64,000 nucleotides of DNA, taken from the NCBI RefSeq assembly GCF_040372165.1, contig NZ_BAABWG010000001.1, positions 310,001 to 374,000 of the forward strand, given 5' to 3'. Shown here piece by piece: positions 52,036 to 60,492 of the stretch; positions within the stretch are counted from its first letter, which is position 1, and every line of letters begins with the position of its first letter. The translations under genes and the position numbers were made by a program. This stretch comes from Hydrogenophaga sp040372165. GTDB lineage: Bacteria > Pseudomonadota > Gammaproteobacteria > Burkholderiales > Burkholderiaceae_C. Below the pieces are notes generated by a model. That model worked only from the letters and a program-made list of their open reading frames with translations, made no database searches and was not told where the DNA came from.

Positions 52036-52817
52036 TCGTTGGCTGGCTCTGCGCTCGGAATCGGGAATGAGCCTGGGGCGGCGGCCGGCTCTTCAGGTTT
52101 GACGATTGGTTCGTCAGCCACGATTTTGCCGTGTTCGAGCTGGATCTTTCGCGTGCAGACGTTGGCGATCAGGTCCGGGCTGTGAGAGGCGATGACCAGA
52201 ATGGAGGCCCTGTCGACCAGCGCTTTCAGGCGCGCTGCGGCCTTTTCCTGGAAGTCTGCATCGCCCACGCTGAGCCATTCGTCCATGATCAGGATGTCGG
52301 CGTCGATGCTGGTGGAGATGGCAAACGAAAGGCGCAGCATCATGCCACTGGAGTACGTGCGCACCGGCAGGTTCAGGTATTCACCCAGTTCGGTGAACTC
52401 AGCAATTTCCTCAACCTTGGACTTGATCGCCTTGGGCTTGAAGCCATTCATGATGCCGCGCAGGTAGATGTTCTCAAACCCTGTCGCGTCCGGATCCACA
52501 CCAGTGGCGACGTCCAGCAGGGATGCCGTCTTGCCACGGATATCGATGGCGCCTCGTGTGGGCGCGTAAATGCCGGAGAGCACGCGCAACAATGTGGTCT
52601 TGCCCGAGCCGTTGTGGCCTACCAGTCCCACTCGCTCACCGTCGTGCAGGTCGAAGTTGAGGCCGTCCAGCGCACATACCACGGGATGGTTGCCGGCGTC
52701 GTTGCCGATGGTGCCGCCGGTGGAGAGGTTCAGCACCTTTTTCTTCAGGCTGCGGTGCGAGTTTTCGAAGATCGGGAACTCGACCGTCAGGTCCTTCGCG
52801 AGAATATGCGAGGTCAT
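52032..52817 (-). CDS. wzt: Polysaccharide ABC transporter ATP-binding protein (Wzt/KpsT type, short)
   Basis: A 261-residue ABC ATPase for polysaccharide export. Walker A GHNGSGKTTLLRVL is near residue 67, the signature is the export-type YSSGMMLRLSFA near 155, and Walker B ILIMDEWLSVGD near 176, then the H-loop ASHSPDL. The usual C-terminal carbohydrate-binding domain of long Wzt proteins (total about 400+ residues) is absent; only a 30-residue Pro/Ala/Glu-rich tail follows. The exporter is thus of the K. pneumoniae O2a-like, recognition-domain-free sort or KpsT-like. It pairs with the permease three bases upstream. Confidence 0.94.
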   Translation of the reverse strand: MTSHILAKDLTVEFPIFENSHRSLKKKVLNLSTGGTIGNDAGNHPVVCALDGLNFDLHDGERVGLVGHNGSGKTTLLRVLSGIYAPTRGAIDIRGKTASLLDVATGVDPDATGFENIYLRGIMNGFKPKAIKSKVEEIAEFTELGEYLNLPVRTYSSGMMLRLSFAISTSIDADILIMDEWLSVGDADFQEKAAARLKALVDRASILVIASHSPDLIANVCTRKIQLEHGKIVADEPIVKPEEPAAAPGSFPIPSAEPANE

Positions 52818-52820
52818 AGA

Positions 52821-53675
52821 TCAGAGCCAGTAGGTCAATCGGTTGCGGGAGGTCTGCATGATCCATTGCGCCAGGGCGAAACCCACCACAAGCAGGCCGA
52901 TGGACCAAGCCCACGATTCCCAGTGGATTGGCGTGCCCAGCAGAGGCGCACGCACCACTTCAATCATGTGGTACAGCGGGTTGTAGTGGGCAATCCAGGC
53001 GCGCTCTTTGAGCAGCTCCGGCATCCACATGATCGGGGTGAAGAAGAACGCAACCTGAAGGAAGTTGGAGACGATGGGCAGGATGTCCCGGAAGCGCAGG
53101 CAGGCAATGCTGAGAATCACACCCGTCCAGACGCCGTGCAGCAGGATGAGAATCAACCCCGGGATGACCAGCAGGAATTCCATCGACGGTCGGTTGCCCA
53201 TGGCGAGCAGGAACAGCACCAGTACCGGAAGACTGTGCATGAGGATGGCAAAGTTGCGCCAGGCAATCCGTGCCACGTGAATCGTCACCGGCATGCGCAG
53301 CTGCTTGATGATGAAGCCGGCGCCAATCAGCGCATTTGACCCCTCCTGGATGGTGGTGGAGAGGTATTGCCACAGCACCAGGCCGACGCCCAGGTAGGGC
53401 AGGTAGGTCTTCACGTCCTGCTTGAGCAGCGTGGAGTAGAGCACGCCCAGCACACCGACCATGATGAAGGTGCTGAGGGTGAACCAGAACGGACCCAGGA
53501 CTGAACGCCGGTAGCGCTGCCGGATATCGTGCCAACCGAGCGCACCCCAGACGTGGGTGCTGCGCATGGCCACCCACATGTCATTGCGTCCGGTGTGGCT
53601 GTCCCAGGCGTCCAGCTCTGCTCGCGCCGGTGCAGCGCTCAGATCACTGCTGCTTGCCGTTGTCAGTTCTGCCAT
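52821..53675 (-). CDS. wzm: Polysaccharide ABC transporter permease (Wzm/KpsM type)
   Basis: A 284-residue ABC-2 type permease with six helices. The cytoplasmic N-terminus ends RNDMWVAMRSTHVWGALGWHDIRQRYRRSVLGP-like (shown in short form: GWHDIRQRYRRSVLGPFW), a hallmark of Wzm. FWFTLSTFIMVGVLGVLYSTLL, LPVLVLFLLAMG, GLILILLHGVWTGVI, FFFTPIMWMPELL and LAQWIMQTSRNRLTYW follow. With the ATPase it moves lipid-linked or lipid-anchored glycan across the inner membrane. ATG 53675 is chosen; the gene overlaps the mannose enzyme gene by 32 bases. Confidence 0.94.
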   Translation of the reverse strand: MAELTTASSSDLSAAPARAELDAWDSHTGRNDMWVAMRSTHVWGALGWHDIRQRYRRSVLGPFWFTLSTFIMVGVLGVLYSTLLKQDVKTYLPYLGVGLVLWQYLSTTIQEGSNALIGAGFIIKQLRMPVTIHVARIAWRNFAILMHSLPVLVLFLLAMGNRPSMEFLLVIPGLILILLHGVWTGVILSIACLRFRDILPIVSNFLQVAFFFTPIMWMPELLKERAWIAHYNPLYHMIEVVRAPLLGTPIHWESWAWSIGLLVVGFALAQWIMQTSRNRLTYWL

Positions 53676-55101
53676 ATTTGTCTTCAAATCGAACAATGTC
53701 GTCTTCGCCGAGGTATCCACCACTTTGAACCTCGATCATCACCAGAGGCTCGGTGCCCGGATTGCTCAGGCGGTGTTTGTGCTCGGCGGGAATGTAGGTG
53801 GACTCGTTGGTTTCGAGGATGAAGGTCTCGTCGCCATTGGTGACTTCGGCCCGTCCACTGACCACGATCCAGTGCTCATTGCGATGGTGATGCAGTTGCA
53901 GGCTCAGGCTGGCCCCAGTGTGTACCTCGATGCGCTTGAGCTTGTAGCGGGGCCCTTCGCTGAGCACTGTATAGGTGCCCCACGGGCGCGCGACCGTCTG
54001 GTGCAGCTGATAGGCCGGGTGACCAGCCTTGACCAGTTCGGCCACCACCTCCTTGACTTTCTGGGTCTTGTCGGCGTTGGCCACCAGCAAGGCGTCTGGC
54101 GTGTCCACGATGATGAGGTCATCGGTGCCGACAGCGGCCACCATGCGTTGACCGCCATGAATGTAGGTGTTGCGCGCATCAACGAAAACGCTGTCGCCGA
54201 CAGAGCGGTTGTTGTCGGCTTCGGGTGGTGTGAGGTCTCGCACAGCATCCCACGCACCGATATCCGACCAGCCAATGTCTGCTGGCACCACAGCGACGGC
54301 GGCTGAGCGCTCCATCAATGCATGGTCGATGGAAATGGACGGCACGGCTTCATAGGCCTCGGGGGGAATCTCGATGCCGAACCCCGCGGCGCGCTTTTCC
54401 ATGGCGGCATGGCAAGTCTCGCAGGCACTCATGACGTCCGGGGCATGTTGCGCCATTTCTTCGATCAGTGTGCTGACCTTGAAGCAGAACATGCCTGAAT
54501 TCCAGACGAATTGACCGCTGCTCAGGTAGGCCTGCGCCGTCGGCAGGTTCGGTTTCTCGACAAATTGCCTGACGGCAAATCCGCGCAGGAGGGGCTCGGC
54601 CTTTTCGATATAGCCGTAGCCGGTCTCGGGGCGGTCAGGCTCGATGCCGAATGTGACCAGCTTGCCGGACAGGGCCAGTTCGGTGGCTTTTTCTACAGCC
54701 TCTGCAAACGCATCCATTTTCTGGATCAGGTGGTCGGCGGGCATGACCAGCATGATGGTGTCCGCTCCGGCGGTGTCTCGCAGATGCAGTGCGGCCATGG
54801 CCACTGCCGCCGCCGTGTTGCGGCCAGAGGCCTCGAGCAGGAAGCTGGCTTTGTCGGCGGCCTGGCCGGTTTTGGCCAGCTCGTCCCTTGTGGAGAAGAA
54901 GTAGTCCCGGTTGGTGACGGTGACTGGCGCACAGGGTTGGCAGATCTTCAGCGCTCTGGCGTATGTTTTTTGTAGCAACGTCTCACCGTCAGCCAAGACC
55001 ATGAATGGTTTGGGGTGCGCTGCCCGGGACACGGGCCACAGGCGTGTGCCCGCACCGCCAGAAAGCACGACAGGGACGAGGGTGGGCTGAGAAGGCTGCA
55101 T
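53644..55101 (-). CDS. manC: Mannose-1-phosphate guanylyltransferase / mannose-6-phosphate isomerase
   Basis: A 485-residue bifunctional ManC/AlgA-type enzyme that makes GDP-mannose (and can isomerise fructose-6-phosphate to mannose-6-phosphate). The N-terminal pyrophosphorylase domain shows VVLSGGAGTRLWPVSR at residues 11-26 and RQFVEKPNLPTAQAYL near 175. The C-terminal cupin begins VARPWGTYTVLSEGPRYKLKRI near residue 355 and has LQLHHHRNEHWIVVSGRAEV with metal-binding histidines. ATG 55101 is used; the preceding TTG adds four residues. No GDP-mannose dehydratase is seen here, so mannose itself is probably used. Overlaps the permease gene by 32 bases. Confidence 0.95.
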   Translation of the reverse strand: MQPSQPTLVPVVLSGGAGTRLWPVSRAAHPKPFMVLADGETLLQKTYARALKICQPCAPVTVTNRDYFFSTRDELAKTGQAADKASFLLEASGRNTAAAVAMAALHLRDTAGADTIMLVMPADHLIQKMDAFAEAVEKATELALSGKLVTFGIEPDRPETGYGYIEKAEPLLRGFAVRQFVEKPNLPTAQAYLSSGQFVWNSGMFCFKVSTLIEEMAQHAPDVMSACETCHAAMEKRAAGFGIEIPPEAYEAVPSISIDHALMERSAAVAVVPADIGWSDIGAWDAVRDLTPPEADNNRSVGDSVFVDARNTYIHGGQRMVAAVGTDDLIIVDTPDALLVANADKTQKVKEVVAELVKAGHPAYQLHQTVARPWGTYTVLSEGPRYKLKRIEVHTGASLSLQLHHHRNEHWIVVSGRAEVTNGDETFILETNESTYIPAEHKHRLSNPGTEPLVMIEVQSGGYLGEDDIVRFEDKYGRTDNGKQQ

Positions 55102-55143
55102 GAAATTGTTCAATAGGGGCTGAGGGCCGCCTTGGGTGCGGCA

Positions 55144-56298
55144 TCAATGGCCAGTGGTGCCAGGACGCTTGCGGCAGACCTCATGATAGAGATCGTGGTA
55201 GGACTGCGCCATGATCCGGTCTGTGAAGTTCTCTTCGTACCGTGCTCTGGCAGCCATGCCATAGGTCTCGGCCAACCCTCTATTGTGAAGCAATGCGTTG
55301 GCAGCATGTGAAAGGGCCGCCGGATCTTCAGGTTTGATCACAAACCCGGTTTTTTCATGCTGGTTGATGAAGGAAGTGCCTGTTCCTATCTCGCAGCTGA
55401 TCATGGGTTTGCCGTGGATGGCTGCTTCCAGCAAAACCATGCCATAGGCCTCCGATCGAAGGTGAGAAGGCAGCGCCATGGCAGTGCAATGGCGGAGCAA
55501 GGCCATTTTCTCAGGCTCGGAGACCTGGCCGGCAAACACGACGTTGTTCAACCCCGCTTCCCTGGCCTGCTGTCGCAGGGCCTCGCCTTCCGGCCCGCTG
55601 CCGGCGATGACAACTGTTCCATTGATGGCCTTGGCGGCCGCCACCAGCGTGTTCAGTCCCTTGTAATAGCGCAGGACACCCAGGGCGAGCACGAAAGGCT
55701 TGTCCTCAAGCCCGAGTCTCTGGATCAGTGCGCTTCCCTCAGGGGCCAGCGGCAAGGTCTGGTCGATGTCGGCCATGCCCAGCGGAATGACCTTGAGCTG
55801 TTCCGGACGCAGGTTGGCCTTGAGCACCTCGCTGGTTCGGGCATAGGGCGGCGAGGTGGCAATGACCTTGTCCATGGTCGCCAGTGTGTGGCGCATCAAG
55901 GGGCTGTACAAGGCCCCGAGCAGCTTTTGCTTGACGATGTCCGAGTGATAGGTCATCACCCGTGGCTTCTGTCTGGCGGCAGGCAGGAGGTTCAGCACAT
56001 CGCCATATGGCCAGGGGAAGTGAAAGTGCAACACGTCGGCCCAGGCGGCTGCCCTGGAAAACTGCGTCAGGGAATGCCAGGCACCCAGGTCGCAGGAGGC
56101 GGGTGCCATCCAGGAACGGGACCTGTAAACATGGGCCTCTGGCCGGTCGAATTCCAGTGGCTTGGGCGTGGGAGAGAGCGTGTAAACGGCCGAAGAGACG
56201 CCCAGATCCTTGCATCCCACGCAGATTTGCCGGATGGCCTCTTGGAGGCCTCCGGGCGGGTCGGGGAAGTAGGTGCGGTAGATGTGCAGGACGTTCAT
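55144..56298 (-). CDS. Glycosyltransferase family 4 protein (mannosyltransferase-like)
   Basis: A 384-residue GT4. It starts NVLHIYRTYFPDPPGGLQEAI (acceptor half), with VMTYHSDIVKQKLLG and VIPLGMADIDQTLPLAPEG at the linker, and the donor half FVLALGVLRYYKGLNTLVAAAK, GTVVIAGSGPEGEALR, VFAGQVSEPEKMALLRHC and SEAYGMVLLEAAIHGKP (E-x7-E). The pattern resembles WbdA/WbaZ-like mannosyltransferases, but the donor is not certain. It lies between manC (42 bases) and rfbC (83 bases) on the same strand. Confidence 0.92.
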   Translation of the reverse strand: MNVLHIYRTYFPDPPGGLQEAIRQICVGCKDLGVSSAVYTLSPTPKPLEFDRPEAHVYRSRSWMAPASCDLGAWHSLTQFSRAAAWADVLHFHFPWPYGDVLNLLPAARQKPRVMTYHSDIVKQKLLGALYSPLMRHTLATMDKVIATSPPYARTSEVLKANLRPEQLKVIPLGMADIDQTLPLAPEGSALIQRLGLEDKPFVLALGVLRYYKGLNTLVAAAKAINGTVVIAGSGPEGEALRQQAREAGLNNVVFAGQVSEPEKMALLRHCTAMALPSHLRSEAYGMVLLEAAIHGKPMISCEIGTGTSFINQHEKTGFVIKPEDPAALSHAANALLHNRGLAETYGMAARARYEENFTDRIMAQSYHDLYHEVCRKRPGTTGH

Positions 56299-56381
56299 GT
56301 CACGTTCTCATGCCAGGCCAGAAGCGCCTGGCGATCGGCCAGGCCTGCATCCCTGGCATTTGGCCGGCGGGATGCGCGGCT

Positions 56382-56927
56382 TCAGTCAAATACGTCGGCC
56401 TGAGCCAGCACGGGGGCATCAGCGTCCTTGGCGGACAGCGTCGGGGTCAGGTTGCCTGGCCATTCGATACCCAGCGCAGGATCGTTCCAGAGCAAGGACC
56501 TTTCGTGGGCTGGCGCGTAGTAGTCGGTTGTCTTGTAGAGAAACTCTGCTGTATCGGACAGAACCAGGAATCCGTGTGCAAAACCCTCTGGCACCCAAAG
56601 CTGGTGCTTGTTCTCAGCGCTGAGCAGGGCGCCGACCCATTGGCCGAACGTCGGGGAAGAGCGCCGAATATCCACAGCCACGTCAAACACCTCGCCCTGG
56701 ACCACGCGCACCAGCTTGCCCTGGGTTTGCTGCATCTGATAGTGAAGGCCACGCAACACGCCCTTGACGGACTTGGAGTGGTTGTCCTGGACAAACTTCA
56801 CCGGACGGCCGATGGCTTCTTCGAAGCGTGCGTGGTTGAAGCTCTCGAAGAAAAAGCCGCGGTCGTCACCAAACACCTTGGGTTCGATCAGTACCACTTC
56901 AGGAATGGCAAGGCGGGTAGCATTCAT
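56382..56927 (-). CDS. rfbC: dTDP-4-dehydrorhamnose 3,5-epimerase
   Basis: A 181-residue cupin enzyme that epimerises dTDP-4-keto-6-deoxyglucose at C3 and C5, third step of dTDP-L-rhamnose synthesis. Signatures: PKVFGDDRGFFFESFN, catalytic His in VLRGLHYQ, KLVRVVQGEVFDVAVDIR, LWVPEGFAHGFLVLSD and YKTTDYYAPAHERSL with the catalytic Tyr. Cytoplasmic. It begins nine bases after rfbA in the rfbBDAC string and may share its transcript with the whole locus. Confidence 0.97.
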   Translation of the reverse strand: MNATRLAIPEVVLIEPKVFGDDRGFFFESFNHARFEEAIGRPVKFVQDNHSKSVKGVLRGLHYQMQQTQGKLVRVVQGEVFDVAVDIRRSSPTFGQWVGALLSAENKHQLWVPEGFAHGFLVLSDTAEFLYKTTDYYAPAHERSLLWNDPALGIEWPGNLTPTLSAKDADAPVLAQADVFD

Positions 56928-56936
56928 GTCGGAATC

Positions 56937-57818
56937 TCAGTGAAGTTCTTCGTGCAGGATCTGCTGCAGGTACTGGCCGTAGCCGTTTTTGGCCAGCGGC
57001 TGGATGAGTTCTTCCATCTGGGCGCGGTCAATCCAGCCGTGACGGTAGGCAATTTCCTCCGGGCAGGCCACCTTGAGGCCTTGGCGCTTTTCCAGCGTTG
57101 CGATGAACTGGCCAGCTTCCAGAAGGCTGTCGTGTGTCCCTGTGTCCAGCCAGGCATAGCCGCGGCCCATGACTTCGACCTGAAGTTCACCCTTGTTCAG
57201 GTAGAGCTGGTTCAGATCGGTGATTTCGAGTTCGCCTCGTGCGGAAGGCTTGAGGCTGCGGGCCAGGTCGCAGACTTGTTCGTCATAGAAATACAGACCC
57301 GTCACGGCGTAGTTGCTCTTGGGGTGTGCTGGCTTCTCTTCCAGGCTGAGCACCTTGCCTTGTGCATCAAACTCGGCCACGCCGTAGCGGTGTGGATCAT
57401 TGACATGGTAGGCGAATACTGTGGCACCTTTTTCGCGCTCCGAGGCGCTGCCGAGCAGGCCGGCAAAGTGGTGGCCGTAGAAAATGTTGTCCCCCAGGAC
57501 GAGAGAAGACGGAGCGCCGTTGAGGAACTTTTCCCCGATGAGAAATGCCTGGGCGAGGCCATCCGGGCTGGGCTGCACTGCATACTCGATGTTCAATCCC
57601 CACTGGCTGCCATCGCGCAGCAGCTCTGAGAATCGGGGTGTATCGTGAGGCGTCGAGATAACCAGAATGTCCTTGATGCCGGCGAGCATGAGAGTGCTCA
57701 ACGGGTAGTAGACCATTGGTTTGTCGTAGACGGGCATGAGCTGCTTGCTCACGGCCTGGGTGACTGGGTAGAGACGGGTGCCAGATCCACCGGCCAGGAT
57801 GATGCCTTTACGTTGCAT
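56937..57818 (-). CDS. rfbA: Glucose-1-phosphate thymidylyltransferase
   Basis: A 293-residue RmlA making dTDP-glucose from dTTP and glucose-1-phosphate, first step of dTDP-rhamnose synthesis. GIILAGGSGTRLYPVTQAVS is at residues 4-23, then KPMVYYPLSTLMLAGIKDIL, LVLGDNIFYGHHFA, SLEEKPAHPKSNYAVTGLYF and WLDTGTHDSLLEAGQFI. Full family length. Five bases after rfbD and nine before rfbC. Confidence 0.98.
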   Translation of the reverse strand: MQRKGIILAGGSGTRLYPVTQAVSKQLMPVYDKPMVYYPLSTLMLAGIKDILVISTPHDTPRFSELLRDGSQWGLNIEYAVQPSPDGLAQAFLIGEKFLNGAPSSLVLGDNIFYGHHFAGLLGSASEREKGATVFAYHVNDPHRYGVAEFDAQGKVLSLEEKPAHPKSNYAVTGLYFYDEQVCDLARSLKPSARGELEITDLNQLYLNKGELQVEVMGRGYAWLDTGTHDSLLEAGQFIATLEKRQGLKVACPEEIAYRHGWIDRAQMEELIQPLAKNGYGQYLQQILHEELH

Positions 57819-57823
57819 GGCGT

Positions 57824-58708
57824 TCAGACGATTTGTTGCAGGATATGGGTCAGGCCCGCTTGCCAGCCTGGCAGCTTCAGCCCGAATGTGGATTCAAAGT
57901 GCGAGCAGTCCAGCCGCGAGTTTTTGGGGCGTCTGGCTGCTGTCGGGTAGGCTTCGGACGGAATGGCCAGGACGTTTTCAGGCAACGCCTTGAGCGCCAC
58001 ACCCTCACGGCGCGCATGTTCGATGACAAATCGAGCGTAGTCGCACCAGTTGGTCGCGCCACTGGCCGTCACATGGTAGAGCCCGAACGGAAAGTGCTGG
58101 CGGTCCCGGGTGGCATCTCGCAGCAGCATTGCTGTCAGATCGGCCAGAAGTGCCGCAGATGTGGGCGCGCCCCATTGATCCGAGACCACTTTCAGCTCAT
58201 CACGGCTTTGTGCCAGATCGAGCATGGTACGCGCGAAGTTGTGACCCTTGGCTCCGACGACCCAGCTGGTCCGCATGATCAGGTGCTCAGGCACTGCAGC
58301 AGCCAGAGCCGATTCACCGTCGAGCTTGGACTGACCGTAGGCGTTGAGCGGGCCGGTCGGGTCGGACTCTGTGTGCGGCTGATCGCCCTCGCCGCCAAAG
58401 ACGTAGTCGGTGGAGTAGTGCACCACGATCGCGCCATGTGCTTTGGCGAACTCGCCCATGATGGCGGGCGCTCGCGCGTTGACTGCCTGGGCGACCTCGG
58501 GTTGTGCCTCGGCCTTGTCCACTGCCGTGTAGGCAGCCGCGTTGACGATGACGTCGGGCTCCGTTTCGCTCAAGAGCTGGCGCAGCGCCTTTTCGTTCGA
58601 GAGGTCACACTCAGCCGAATCGACGGCCACCACGGCCCCGAGCGGCGCCAATGCGCGCTGAAGCTCGAAGCCAAGCTGGCCGTTCTTGCCGGTGAGGAGA
58701 ATCTTCAT
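57824..58708 (-). CDS. rfbD: dTDP-4-dehydrorhamnose reductase
   Basis: A 294-residue extended SDR reducing dTDP-4-keto-L-rhamnose to dTDP-L-rhamnose. ILLTGKNGQLGFELQRAL is at residues 3-20, VNAAAYTAVDKAEAQPE near 60, STDYVFGGEGDQPHTESD near 105 and catalytic YGQSKLDGE near 130; RTSWVVGAKGHNF follows. ATG 58708 overlaps the rfbB stop in ATGA, fixing the start; the longer frame lies inside rfbB. Confidence 0.97.
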   Translation of the reverse strand: MKILLTGKNGQLGFELQRALAPLGAVVAVDSAECDLSNEKALRQLLSETEPDVIVNAAAYTAVDKAEAQPEVAQAVNARAPAIMGEFAKAHGAIVVHYSTDYVFGGEGDQPHTESDPTGPLNAYGQSKLDGESALAAAVPEHLIMRTSWVVGAKGHNFARTMLDLAQSRDELKVVSDQWGAPTSAALLADLTAMLLRDATRDRQHFPFGLYHVTASGATNWCDYARFVIEHARREGVALKALPENVLAIPSEAYPTAARRPKNSRLDCSHFESTFGLKLPGWQAGLTHILQQIV

Positions 58709-59769
58709 GCCTTGGCCCCGTACTGGAGGTCCACCCACTGGCGATAGTCGCCACTCTGGACGTGCTGCACCCAGGCTTCGTTTTCGAGATACCATGCCAC
58801 CGTTTTGCGAATGCCGGTATCAAACGTCTCGGCCGGCTTCCAGCCGAGCTCGCGGTGGATCTTGGTGGCGTCGATGGCGTACCGACGGTCATGGCCGGGG
58901 CGATCGGTCACATAGGTGATCTGTTCGGCGTAGGACTTGCCGTCGGCACGGGGACGGAGTTCGTCCAGCAGTGCGCAAACCGTCTTGACGATCTCGATGT
59001 TCGGTTTCTCGTTCCATCCACCGACGTTGTATGTCTCGCCCAGCTGCCCGGCTTCGAGGACACGGCGAATGGCGCTGCAGTGGTCCTTGACGTACAGCCA
59101 GTCGCGAACCTGCATGCCATCGCCATACACAGGAAGGTTCTTTCCAGCCAGTGCATTGACAATCATCAGCGGGATCAGCTTCTCGGGGAAGTGGAATGGG
59201 CCGTAGTTGTTTGAACAATTGGTGGTCAGCACCGGCATGCCATACGTGTGGTGGTAGGCGCGGACCAGATGGTCGCTCGATGCTTTCGAGGCCGAATAAG
59301 GGCTGTTGGGCGCGTACGGCGTGGTTTCAGTGAACGCAGGGTCGCTGGGAGAGAGCGTTCCGTAGACCTCGTCGGTGGATACATGGAGGAAGCGGAAGTT
59401 CTTCCGGTCGTCGCCTTCCAGCGCCTGCCAGTAACCGCGCGCTGCCTCCAGGAGGTGGAAGGTGCCGACGACGTTGGTCTGGATGAAATCTTCAGGACCG
59501 TGAATGGAACGGTCCACGTGGCTCTCGGCAGCAAAATTCACGATGGCGCGTGGCTTGTGCTCAGCCAGGAGCTTGTCGATCAGGGCACGGTCGCCGATGT
59601 CACCTTGCACAAACTGGTGGCGCGCATCGCCCTTGAGGCCTGCCAGGTTCTCAAGATTGCCTGCATAAGTGAGTTTGTCGACATTGATGACAGCCTCTTC
59701 GCTTTGATCGAGCCAGTCGATGACGAAGTTGGAGCCGATGAAGCCGGCTGCTCCGGTGACGAGAATCAT
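58705..59769 (-). CDS. rfbB: dTDP-glucose 4,6-dehydratase
   Basis: A 354-residue extended SDR producing dTDP-4-keto-6-deoxyglucose. ILVTGAAGFIGSNFVIDW is at the N-terminus; HVSTDEVYGTLSP near residue 130 and catalytic YSASKASSDHLVRAYHHTYG near 160 (Tyr/Lys) are intact, as is ESHVDRSIHGPEDFIQTNVVGT. PAETFDTGIRKTVAWYLENEAWV ends the domain. First of rfbBDAC, 12 bases after an unassigned membrane protein gene. Confidence 0.98.
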   Translation of the reverse strand: MILVTGAAGFIGSNFVIDWLDQSEEAVINVDKLTYAGNLENLAGLKGDARHQFVQGDIGDRALIDKLLAEHKPRAIVNFAAESHVDRSIHGPEDFIQTNVVGTFHLLEAARGYWQALEGDDRKNFRFLHVSTDEVYGTLSPSDPAFTETTPYAPNSPYSASKASSDHLVRAYHHTYGMPVLTTNCSNNYGPFHFPEKLIPLMIVNALAGKNLPVYGDGMQVRDWLYVKDHCSAIRRVLEAGQLGETYNVGGWNEKPNIEIVKTVCALLDELRPRADGKSYAEQITYVTDRPGHDRRYAIDATKIHRELGWKPAETFDTGIRKTVAWYLENEAWVQHVQSGDYRQWVDLQYGAKA

Positions 59770-59781
59770 GTTGTCAGTCTT

Positions 59782-60492
59782 TCAGATCTGTGGGCGTGCA
59801 GGCGGTACGGGAGCATTGCCTTGGGGCCGCCGTCCCCCCAATGGCAGCAAATACACGATCAGTGTGGCCAGCATGAAGCTGGGGAACGATACCAGCAGGA
59901 GTGACTGCCGGATCGTCGCGGTCGAGAGCTTGCGATGCACCTCGATGCTGTGAGGGAGCTTCCACGCCGTCTCCTTGCCATTGATGACGGCTGGTTCGCC
60001 GGCCGTGAGTTTGGTCAATATTACCTTGGCGACGTCCCGTTTGGGGGCGTTGGGGACATGCAGCTCAATCTCGACCTTGCCCGAAGTGAAGTTGCCCAAG
60101 CGGGACTGAGGAAGGCAGATTCGCATGAACTTGTTCTCGACATCTGCCGTCTCCAGGGTAGTGCTGGTTTGCTCGAAGCCACGACGAAGCGTGACCTGCA
60201 TTGGCGCCGATTCAAAACTGTCGTAGGTCTGATCGAGGAAGACCACGACACAGGCCTGCAAGTCATTGAAGCCGGGTTCCTGGATGTTGAACAACGTCGT
60301 ATCTACCGGCTGCCGCAGCGTAAACCCTGGTTGCACCGGGCCGTAGACCACCATTTCGGAGACGGCGGTGTCGTTGAGCACGCGCACGTTGTCGTAGTGC
60401 GGGTAGCGGTCGCGATGCAGCAGAGTGAGTGACCAGGTCACCAGGACGGTCAGTACGCAGCCGAGCACGAGAGTCTGGACCAGCTTCTTCAT
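59782..60492 (-). CDS. Unassigned bitopic membrane protein next to a GT-C enzyme
   Basis: A 236-residue protein I cannot name. It has an N-terminal hydrophobic helix (LVQTLVLGCVLTVLVTWSLTLL, shown here in part as VLGCVLTVLVTWSLTLL), about 160 periplasmic residues that look like beta strands (VLNDTAVSEMVVYGPV, VTLRRGFEQTSTTLE, GKVEIELHVPNAPKRD) and a C-terminal helix (LLLVSFPSFMLATLIVYLL) before a Pro/Arg-rich end. This fits a periplasmic sandwich held at both ends. It is coupled by ATGA to the GT-C gene, so it may be that enzyme's partner or bind its glycan substrate (inference). Confidence 0.78.
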   Translation of the reverse strand: MKKLVQTLVLGCVLTVLVTWSLTLLHRDRYPHYDNVRVLNDTAVSEMVVYGPVQPGFTLRQPVDTTLFNIQEPGFNDLQACVVVFLDQTYDSFESAPMQVTLRRGFEQTSTTLETADVENKFMRICLPQSRLGNFTSGKVEIELHVPNAPKRDVAKVILTKLTAGEPAVINGKETAWKLPHSIEVHRKLSTATIRQSLLLVSFPSFMLATLIVYLLPLGGRRPQGNAPVPPARPQI

